64,000 nucleotides of DNA. Origin: Planctomycetota bacterium (GTDB lineage Bacteria > Planctomycetota > UBA1135). The notes beneath the pieces are model-generated. The model was not told where the DNA came from. It worked only from the letters and a program-made list of their open reading frames with translations, and searched no databases. The stretch covers positions 347,313-411,312 of the forward strand of contig JAJFFC010000020.1 in the NCBI GenBank assembly GCA_021776795.1. Reading direction: 5' to 3'. Position 1 is the first letter of the stretch; each line of letters starts with the position of its first letter. Shown one piece after another: positions 1 through 6,569 of this stretch. The translations under genes were made by a program, and so were the position numbers.

Positions 1-2
1 GC

Positions 3-698
3 GGCGTGCAGGCAATGGCCTTTGTCATGGGCTTGATCACGCTTGGCGGCATTGTCGCCAACGGTTCGCGCGCAATTTTGATTGCGGTAGCGGCGGCCTA
101 CTTGGTAATTTTGGCATTGCTGCATCGCCGCCGCGTACCGCTGTTGTTGTTTTTGCTGCCGGTGGTGGCCGCAGCGCCTCTGGTCTTGCAAACCAAGATG
201 GGCAAGCGGTTGCTCTATGTGCAAAGTGAACTGCACCTAGATGGATCCGCCCCATCCGCGCGCGAGGCTATGTGGGTGGTCGCGGGCAAGATGTTCTATG
301 ACCACCCTTACATGGGTGTTGGCGTCGGCGCCTATGTCGAAGAGCGCGACGCCATCTATGCTCAAGGGCGCATGGAAGGCTATCCAGAGTTGGGTGATGG
401 CTACCACACTGCGCACAATATTCTGTTGCACATCGCCGCAACCATGGGCACGGTGGGTTTGATTGCCTTTGCGATTTGGTTTGGTGGTTACATTGTGTAC
501 TTCTTGCGTCATCGCGCGCGAGATCGTTTGCTCGCCGCTGGCGCTTTAGCCTTAGTCGCTCTAGTGCTCGGCTTTGGCGTCACGGACATGAGTTTGCTCA
601 ACTCGCGCATTACCGGTTTGTTGGCAATTGCCTTGGGCGCCTGCCTTGGTGCGATTCGTGCGCAAGAACAGGCCGCATTGGCGGAGCCAGAAGCATGA
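3..698 (+). CDS. O-antigen ligase-like membrane protein (3' end only)
   Basis: The frame is open from the first bases of the window, so only the C-terminal ~231 residues are present. They hold several hydrophobic segments (near residues 1-30, 40-60, 135-165, 170-190 and 200-220) around an extracytoplasmic loop. The loop carries an R-E-A-M-W segment and then H-P-Y-x-G-V-G-x-G, followed later by H-N-I-L-L. This is the pattern of the Wzy/WaaL O-antigen ligase family, which polymerises or transfers undecaprenyl-linked glycans at the outer face of the inner membrane. The stop overlaps the start of cca (ATGA), implying cotranscription. The exact substrate, and ligase versus polymerase, cannot be told from this fragment. 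Confidence 0.72.
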   Translation, partial: GVQAMAFVMGLITLGGIVANGSRAILIAVAAAYLVILALLHRRRVPLLLFLLPVVAAAPLVLQTKMGKRLLYVQSELHLDGSAPSAREAMWVVAGKMFYDHPYMGVGVGAYVEERDAIYAQGRMEGYPELGDGYHTAHNILLHIAATMGTVGLIAFAIWFGGYIVYFLRHRARDRLLAAGALALVALVLGFGVTDMSLLNSRITGLLAIALGACLGAIRAQEQAALAEPEA

Positions 699-2056
699 GC
701 TTGTTCGCTCTGGCGCGTCGCGTGGCCGAGGTCACGGCCGCAGCTGGAGGACGGACCTTTTTAGTCGGCGGTCCGGTGCGCGACCGCTTGCTGGGCCGCG
801 AGCTCAAAGACCTTGACCTCGAGGTTTATGGCTTGCCATGGGAGCAAATTCAAAAGCTGTGCTCGAGCATCGGCAAGGTGCATTTGATTGGCCGCTCATT
901 CCCGGTGTTGCAGCTGGTGGCGGAGCAAGGCATCGCCGAGATCGCGCTGCCGCGGATCGAGCGCAAGACGGGTCCTGGACATCGCGGGTTCGAAATGACC
1001 GGCGATCCTTTCCTTGATCCCAAAGTGGCAAGTTCCCGTCGGGATTTCCGGGTCAACGCCATGATGGAAGATCCGCTTAGCGGCGAGATTCTCGACTTCC
1101 ATGAGGGCCAGCATGATTTGCGCATGGGGGTGCTGCGCCATGTTTCTCCCGCCTTTGCCGAAGACCCGTTGCGGGCTCTGCGTGCCGGGCGATTTGTCGC
1201 ACGCTATGGCTGGCGCGTGGCGCGCGAAACTTCAGCACTCTGCCGCAGCTTAGACTTGTCCGAACTTCCCTGTGAACGCATGGAAGGGGAGTGGCGAAAG
1301 CTCCTCGAGGGCGACTACCCCGGTCAGGGCTTGCTTGCCTTAGAGGCTTGCGGCGTATTGCGTTTCTTCCCAGAACTGCAAGCCATGCGCGGAATTCCGC
1401 AAGACCCTCTGTGGCATCCAGAGGGCGATGTGCTCCATCACACCGCTCTTTGCCTCAACGCGGCAGTCCAGCGTCGCGCCGAGATGGAAGACCCTTGGGT
1501 GGAAATGCTCGGTGTGTTGTGCCATGACTTAGGCAAGGCCGGGCGCGGCACCCGTTTCGAGCGTGGTCGTTGGCGTTGCCCCGCTCACGATGTCGATGGC
1601 GCCGAACTGGTGCCGAGTCTTTTGGCGCGCATGAACACACGTAAAGATGTCGCGCCATTGGTGCAGGCCTTCACCCGCGAACACTTGCGCCCCTCGCAAC
1701 TGTTCCATGCTCGCGAGCGCGTTTCCGATGCCGCCATTCGTCGTCTCAGTTTGCGTGTGCCCATCGAGGCGCTTTGCCGCGTTGCCTGGTCCGATGCCGC
1801 CGGCCGCGAACAAGCCTTGCCCGAACCCTGGGAGCCAGAAGCGTGGTTGTTAGAGCGCGCGGCACAACTGGGCGTGGAGAAAGGGGAGCCCGAAGCCTTT
1901 TTGCGCGGCAAAGATTGCCTCGAGCGCGGTTGGCCCGCAGGGCAAGCCATCGGCAAAGTGTTAGCCGAAGCCTTTGAACTGCAAATCGAAGGCGAGTTGC
2001 CTGATCGTGCAGCAGCGCTCAGTTGGTTGGATCAGCAACCTCGCCCGAGCGCATGA
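695..2056 (+). CDS. cca: CCA tRNA nucleotidyltransferase / poly(A) polymerase family, with HD domain
   Basis: A 453-aa protein of the class II nucleotidyltransferase family that adds or repairs the 3' CCA of tRNA (or polyadenylates RNA). The N-terminus has the G-G-x-V-R-D motif (residues 25-30) and the metal-binding D-x-D (D39, D41). The R-R-D-F-R-V-N-A-M motif follows near residue 120. An HD motif (C-H-D-L-G-K) lies near residue 277. The start ATG at 695 overlaps the preceding stop by 4 bases. An in-frame upstream extension to 476 lies inside the previous gene and is rejected. Its 3' end overlaps the convergent hemerythrin gene by 38 bp. Both tRNA genes in this window already encode CCA, so a repair role is plausible. 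Confidence 0.93.
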   Translation: MSLFALARRVAEVTAAAGGRTFLVGGPVRDRLLGRELKDLDLEVYGLPWEQIQKLCSSIGKVHLIGRSFPVLQLVAEQGIAEIALPRIERKTGPGHRGFEMTGDPFLDPKVASSRRDFRVNAMMEDPLSGEILDFHEGQHDLRMGVLRHVSPAFAEDPLRALRAGRFVARYGWRVARETSALCRSLDLSELPCERMEGEWRKLLEGDYPGQGLLALEACGVLRFFPELQAMRGIPQDPLWHPEGDVLHHTALCLNAAVQRRAEMEDPWVEMLGVLCHDLGKAGRGTRFERGRWRCPAHDVDGAELVPSLLARMNTRKDVAPLVQAFTREHLRPSQLFHARERVSDAAIRRLSLRVPIEALCRVAWSDAAGREQALPEPWEPEAWLLERAAQLGVEKGEPEAFLRGKDCLERGWPAGQAIGKVLAEAFELQIEGELPDRAAALSWLDQQPRPSA

Positions 2057-2537
2057 ACTCGGCCCGTAGTTCCTGTTCCCGCGCCCAACAGGCTGCGGCC
2101 AACTGGTGGTTGTCGTCCGGCGATAGCGCGGCAATCAACGTCGGATGCAAGGCGGCGCGTTCGCGGACATCGTGGTGTTCCAAAACTTCGCGCAACATGT
2201 GGCAGGCACTAATCCAAGCCACTCGCGTGGCCGCCGGAAGAGGCGAAGGGTGCTCTTCATTCATGCGCTCGCGTGCCTCGGCGGCCAAGCGCCGCAACTT
2301 TTGGTGTTCCTTGTCCAACAAAGCCACGGTGCAGCCATTACTCTCGAGGCCGGCGGCGGCAAAGGCGGGCAACAGCAGTTCATCTTCGCATTGGCTATGC
2401 GCGCACAGGCTCGCTTCAAAGGCCCGCCACTGCTCACGCGCCGCCGCCAAATCCCCAAGCGCCACCGCTTCCAGGCAGGCACCAAGCTCATGAGCCAGCT
2501 GCTCATGACTGCGCAAGAGGTCCTCCAAGGTCACCAT
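2019..2537 (-). CDS. hemerythrin/HHE-domain protein
   Basis: 172 aa, predicted soluble and alpha-helical. Metal-ligand-type residues are spaced as in the HHE cation-binding family: H-E near residue 11, H-x-x-x-E-D-E near residue 48, H-Q-K near residue 79, and E-H-H-D near residue 123. Family members bind a di-iron centre and have been linked to O2, NO or iron handling; the role here is unknown. The start codon is only 11 bp from the start of the divergent methyltransferase. A TAAACT box on the minus strand lies 6 bases before the ATG, and no Shine-Dalgarno is visible. The 3' end runs 38 bp into cca. Confidence 0.8.
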   Translation of the reverse strand: MVTLEDLLRSHEQLAHELGACLEAVALGDLAAAREQWRAFEASLCAHSQCEDELLLPAFAAAGLESNGCTVALLDKEHQKLRRLAAEARERMNEEHPSPLPAATRVAWISACHMLREVLEHHDVRERAALHPTLIAALSPDDNHQLAAACWAREQELRAEFMRSGEVADPTN

Positions 2538-2548
2538 CGTCTGAGTTT
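2538..2548. promoter_or_regulatory. 11-bp divergent intergenic region; leaderless-type -10 box for the hemerythrin gene
   Basis: Only 11 bases separate two head-to-head start codons. On the minus strand TAAACT (2549-2544) is followed by 6 bases and then the hemerythrin ATG, the geometry of a leaderless transcript. For the plus-strand methyltransferase no comparably good box is seen. No -35 match is visible at 17-18 bp for the minus promoter. Confidence 0.4.
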
Positions 2549-3223
2549 ATGACGGCCAGTCGCAACCGCTGCGAGTTACAGGCGCGTTATCGCCGCCGTG
2601 CCTCGATCTACGATTGGATTTGCCGCCCGCTCTACGCCAAGCCGCGGCGCGATGCTTGCGCTTGGATTGGAGAATTTCTTCAGCAGCGGCCGGAGCCATC
2701 CTTGCTCATCGAAATCGGCTGCGGCACCGGACTGAATCTTCCGCTCCTGCGAAAATCCGTTCCCCATTCCACCACCATCCTCGGCTTAGACTGGACATCA
2801 ACCATGTTGCGCAAGGCGCGCGCAAGAGGCCAAGATGTTCAACTGTTGCAAGCCGACCCCGCAACCATTGCACCAGGCCAGGCCGACGTCGTCCTGCTCG
2901 CCTATGTCCTTGCGGTCACTCCCGACTGGCAACAGGTACTGCAACAAGCGCAACAACGACTCCGCCCCGGCGGCGCCTTAGTTATCCTCGACACCGGCCG
3001 CTGGCAGGGAAAATGGCGCTGGTGCAATCCTCTTCTCGGCCCACTCGTCGCCTGGAGCGGTCACGCCGACCTAGATTGCCCTTGGCAAGCCGCTCTCGCT
3101 GCGCAATCGTCCATGGAAGTCTCATACTGTGGCGGCATGGTGCGTTTTTGGGCGGGCAGGCCTAGCCAAGAAAGGGATGTTTTAGGGAACCGATGTGAAC
3201 ATTTGGTCCCTGAGCCAACATGA
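2549..3223 (+). CDS. class I SAM-dependent methyltransferase
   Basis: 224 aa with the SAM-binding motif I-E-I-G-C-G-T-G-L-N (near residues 51-60) and the post-I/II region typical of class I methyltransferases. The N-terminal Y-R-R-R-A-x-I-Y-D segment resembles UbiE/PmtA-type enzymes that methylate quinones or phosphatidylethanolamine, so a lipid or quinone substrate is possible but unproven. The start ATG at 2549 was chosen because upstream in-frame codons lie inside the opposite hemerythrin gene. Its stop overlaps the ATG of the next gene by 4 bases, so the two are probably translated together. Confidence 0.82.
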   Translation: MTASRNRCELQARYRRRASIYDWICRPLYAKPRRDACAWIGEFLQQRPEPSLLIEIGCGTGLNLPLLRKSVPHSTTILGLDWTSTMLRKARARGQDVQLLQADPATIAPGQADVVLLAYVLAVTPDWQQVLQQAQQRLRPGGALVILDTGRWQGKWRWCNPLLGPLVAWSGHADLDCPWQAALAAQSSMEVSYCGGMVRFWAGRPSQERDVLGNRCEHLVPEPT

Positions 3224-3405
3224 GTAAGAACGTTGGCGCTTTAGATCGTGGCATCCGCCTCATTCTCGGCTTGGCTGTGCTGTCCTTAGTTTTCATCGGC
3301 CCGAAGACACCATGGGGCTGGCTTGGCTTGGTTCCGCTACTGACCGCAGGTGTGAGCTTTTGCCCGCTTTACACTTTGCTCGGCATCAAGACCTGCAAAG
3401 TCTAG
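3220..3405 (+). CDS. DUF2892 (YgaP-like) small inner-membrane protein
   Basis: 61 aa, two hydrophobic segments (about residues 12-27 and 32-48). It begins M-S-K-N-V-G-x-x-D-R and ends with C-P-L-Y-x-L-L-G-I, which are hallmarks of the DUF2892 membrane family. Members are usually two-TM proteins, sometimes fused to rhodanese domains; no function is firmly assigned. It overlaps the methyltransferase stop by 4 bases, so it is the second gene of a two-gene operon. Confidence 0.85.
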   Translation: MSKNVGALDRGIRLILGLAVLSLVFIGPKTPWGWLGLVPLLTAGVSFCPLYTLLGIKTCKV

Positions 3406-3424
3406 AGCGCACAACAAACTAAGC

Positions 3425-4207
3425 TCAGCGCTGACTTTTCTGAATCAGCCGGGCCGCCACAATCGCCGACAGTCGGCGCGGTGCGAAGCGGGTGCCGAAA
3501 CTCATGACACGGTTCCACCAACCGTGCACTGTGCTTCCGCCGCGGGGGAGGCGGTGCAAACTCAGGCGCACCACATCTTCCGGCTTGGCCATCTTGAGCC
3601 CGGTGGCCACACCACCGGCTACAGCATGAAACTCAGTATCGGTGGAGCCGGGGCATATTGCCAAGACATCGACCCCGGTGCCGCGCAGTTCTTGGGTTAG
3701 GCCCTCGGACCAGTGCAAATCAAAGACCTTGGTCGCGCCGTACACGCTCATAAATGGTGTGGCTTGATAAGCCGAGGTGCTCGCCAGCACAATCATGCCG
3801 CCGCGCCCGCGCGCGACCATCGGCGGCAAAAAGGCATGCGCCATCAACACCGGCACCACGCAATTGAGCTGAATCATTTGCGCATTGATGTGGGCATCGG
3901 CCTCGAGGAAAGCGCCCTTGGCTCCGAATCCGGCGTTGGCTACCAATAGGCCGACTTCTCGAGGGCCGACGAGTTCTTGAATCGCCGGAATGGCCTCGGC
4001 GTTGGTGAGGTCGACCGCGCAGCACAACACCTCGACCGCATATTTCCCGCGCAAATTTTCGGCAAGTTGCTCGAGGCGATCCTGGCGCCGCGCAACAAGG
4101 CACAAATCCATGCCTTTTGCCGCCAACTGATGGGCGTAATGCAGACCAAGGCCGGCCGAGGCTCCGGTGACCATGGCCATAGGGCCGTAGCGGCTCTGGA
4201 AATCCAT
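3425..4207 (-). CDS. short-chain dehydrogenase/reductase (SDR)
   Basis: 260 aa with the classical SDR set: T-G-A-S-A-G-L-G near residue 15 for NAD(P) binding, an N-A-G motif near residue 89, S near residue 142 and Y-G-A-T-K near residue 155. The product is a cytosolic NAD(P)-dependent oxidoreductase of unknown substrate. The ATG at 4207 puts the Rossmann motif at the usual distance; the upstream extension to 4240 is rejected. The leader of this gene contains a terminator-like hairpin at 4258-4303. Confidence 0.85.
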   Translation of the reverse strand: MDFQSRYGPMAMVTGASAGLGLHYAHQLAAKGMDLCLVARRQDRLEQLAENLRGKYAVEVLCCAVDLTNAEAIPAIQELVGPREVGLLVANAGFGAKGAFLEADAHINAQMIQLNCVVPVLMAHAFLPPMVARGRGGMIVLASTSAYQATPFMSVYGATKVFDLHWSEGLTQELRGTGVDVLAICPGSTDTEFHAVAGGVATGLKMAKPEDVVRLSLHRLPRGGSTVHGWWNRVMSFGTRFAPRRLSAIVAARLIQKSQR

Positions 4208-4257
4208 GCCCCAGTGTGACGGCGCGGAGAGGGGAGCCAAAGCGCCGAGCTAGGCCC

Positions 4258-4303
4258 ATAAAAATGGGAAGCGCCGCGACCCCCCCGGATCTCGGCGCTT
4301 CCC
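4258..4303 (-). terminator. perfect 11-bp hairpin followed by T-run, in the leader of the SDR gene
   Basis: On the minus strand an 11-bp perfect stem (4303-4293 with 4276-4266) is followed by ATTTTTAT. That is a convincing intrinsic terminator shape. It sits 51 bp upstream of the SDR start, between divergent SDR and recG, so no upstream minus-strand gene is available for it to terminate. It could be an attenuator in the SDR leader or could stop antisense transcription from recG. Confidence 0.55.
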
Positions 4304-4478
4304 CCTTCTTCCTTGAATGTTTCGGAGAAAGGTGTTGGGTCCATCCCCCCGAATGGTCAACCAACGCCTTATTTACGCCGTTCACCTCAGGGGGTAACCG
4401 CGCTTTTGCAGAAATCCGCATTTTTCTTTGCTGTACGGGCGCGACCTCCTGAGGGCCGCCAGTCCCTACATTAGGGAG

Positions 4479-6533
4479 GTGAGCAAAGCCTCCGCGCCCT
4501 CCGCCGCCCCGAGCGAAGAACCCCCGGCGGAGGAGGGTCTGAGCCTCCAGGACTCGCTCACGGTGCTGCCTGGAGTCGGGCCGAAGCGGGCGGCCCGGTT
4601 CACTTCGTCTTTCGGCGTGACCAAAGTGAGTGGATTGCTCGGGCTGTTGCCGCGAAAATATGAAGATCCGCCGGTGCTCACCACCCTCGATCAGCTCGGG
4701 GAGTTCGCTGGTCTCAGGGTTCGGGTTTGGGCGGTGGTGGCGCGGCAGCAATTTTGGCGACGAGGCCGACGCTCGACCTTGCGTTTAGGCCTCACGCTGC
4801 CGGCAAACGGTAAGGGTGACACCACCGAGGTCCTGGCCGAGGCCCTGTTTTTTAATCAGCCCTATCGCCGTAGCGCCTTCTCGGAGAAAGATCCCATTCT
4901 GCTGGAAGCGCAGGTGCGCCTCGATCCCGAGAAATCCCCGGCGCTGCCGCAACTCCTGGCGCCCAAGTCCTTGCCGGCTGATGCCCCGCCGCCCTCGACC
5001 GGTCCGATTCCGGTCTACCCCGAAGGCGAGGGTCTGTCCTCTGGTGTCGTCGGCCGAATGGTCCATGCCGCGCTCGAACTGCTTCCGCAAATCCAAGACC
5101 CGCTGCCCGAGTGGTTGCGCGCCAAAGTCGAAGTGCCCACTTTGTCGGAAGCACTCAGCGCGCTGCACACGCCACCGAATCCGGAACAACTGCAGGCGGG
5201 CCGTCGGCGCCTGGCTTGGGGTGAAGTTTTACGCCGGGAACTGCACCACCAAGAAGCGCTGCAGAATCCAAGTGCCGAGGCCGCCCCCGTTCCCACAGAC
5301 TCAGACCTTTGGCAGCGGATTGCCGCGCGCCTGCCCTTCCGCTTGAGCGCGGAACAGGAAGAGGTGCTGTCCGAGCTGCGCGCCGACCTCGACGGCGGCC
5401 GGCCCATGGCGCGGCTCCTGCATGGCGAAGTAGGCAGTGGAAAGACGGCGGTGGCCTTTGCTTTGGCGCTCGCCGTCGTGGCTGCAGGCGGGCAAGTGGC
5501 GCTGTTGGCGCCCACCGAAATCCTTGCGCGCCAACATTTAGACACCTTCCGCACTTGGCTGCGCGACAGCGCGGTTGAAGTGGTCGCCTTCTTGGGCGAT
5601 GACTCCACCGCCGCACGCCGCGCCGCCCTCGCCACTTTGGGAGCTGGCCGTCCGGCGATTGCAATTGGCACGCATGCGCTGTTCCAACCCAAGGTGAGCT
5701 TTCGCAACTTGCGTTTGGTGGTCTTCGATGAGCAGCATCGCTTCGGCGTGCGCCAAAAGGCCGCGCTATTGGCCAAGGGTGACCATCCGCATGTTTTAAC
5801 CATGACCGCCACGCCGATTCCACGCACCCTGGCCTGGGCGCATTACGGCGCGGTGCAATCTTGCACTTTGCGCAGTCGCGCCGGCACCACCGCCACCATT
5901 CACACCGAAGTCGCCGAGTGCAATCGTTGGCGGGAAGTGGCCAAGGCTTGGCGCCCCGCACTAGAGGCCGGAGAGCGCGCCTTTGTCGTCGTGCCCCATG
6001 TCGATGGCGACGACGGCTTGCAAGCTTGGCAAGATCGACTTCTACAAGGTCCATGGAAGGGCTTGTCCTCGGCCTTTGTCCACGGCCGCCTGCCCGGCCA
6101 AGAAACTGCGCGCGCCGTCGGCCGCTTCCGCCGCGAGGAAGTCACCCTGCTGTTTGGCACTACGGTGGTCGAGGTCGGCCTCGATGTTCCCCAAGTCCCG
6201 CGCATGCTGATTCTCGGCGCCGAACGCTTCGGTTTGGCTTCTTTGCACCAGCTCCGCGGCCGCCTCAGTCGGGGTGCAGGCGCGGCAAATGGCCATTGCC
6301 AGATTTTGGCCAAGGGCGCAGAGGCGGTGGAGCGCCTGAAATTTCTCGAGCAAGCTGCCGATGGTTTTGCCGTCGCCGAGGAGGATTTGCGACGCAGGGG
6401 GCCTGGAACCCTGCGAGGCCGCGCTCAGCACGGTCACAGCCGCTTCCAAATGTTCGACCCGGTCGCCGATGCCGATTTAATTCTTCATCTTGCGGACAAA
6501 GACATACGCAACTGGATTGAAGACCAGGGCTAG
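4479..6533 (+). CDS. recG: ATP-dependent DNA helicase RecG
   Basis: About 684 aa from a GTG start at 4479, or 701 aa from TTG 4428; neither has a well-spaced Shine-Dalgarno. RecG reverses stalled forks and branch-migrates Holliday junctions. It starts with the helix-hairpin-helix-like L-P-G-V-G-P-K-R wedge-domain signature. The Walker A is G-E-V-G-S-G-K-T (around 5425-5448), the DEAD-type box is D-E-Q-H-R-F-G-V-R-Q, and motif III is M-T-A-T-P-I-P-R-T-L-A. The C-terminal R-G-R-L-S-R-G motif VI and the Q-H-G-H-S-R-F-Q-M region are present. Length and order match the family, and it appears intact. Confidence 0.95.
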   Translation: MSKASAPSAAPSEEPPAEEGLSLQDSLTVLPGVGPKRAARFTSSFGVTKVSGLLGLLPRKYEDPPVLTTLDQLGEFAGLRVRVWAVVARQQFWRRGRRSTLRLGLTLPANGKGDTTEVLAEALFFNQPYRRSAFSEKDPILLEAQVRLDPEKSPALPQLLAPKSLPADAPPPSTGPIPVYPEGEGLSSGVVGRMVHAALELLPQIQDPLPEWLRAKVEVPTLSEALSALHTPPNPEQLQAGRRRLAWGEVLRRELHHQEALQNPSAEAAPVPTDSDLWQRIAARLPFRLSAEQEEVLSELRADLDGGRPMARLLHGEVGSGKTAVAFALALAVVAAGGQVALLAPTEILARQHLDTFRTWLRDSAVEVVAFLGDDSTAARRAALATLGAGRPAIAIGTHALFQPKVSFRNLRLVVFDEQHRFGVRQKAALLAKGDHPHVLTMTATPIPRTLAWAHYGAVQSCTLRSRAGTTATIHTEVAECNRWREVAKAWRPALEAGERAFVVVPHVDGDDGLQAWQDRLLQGPWKGLSSAFVHGRLPGQETARAVGRFRREEVTLLFGTTVVEVGLDVPQVPRMLILGAERFGLASLHQLRGRLSRGAGAANGHCQILAKGAEAVERLKFLEQAADGFAVAEEDLRRRGPGTLRGRAQHGHSRFQMFDPVADADLILHLADKDIRNWIEDQG

Positions 6534-6569
6534 AATAGGCCTCTTGTCCAGGCCTTCTGGCCCTTGAAC

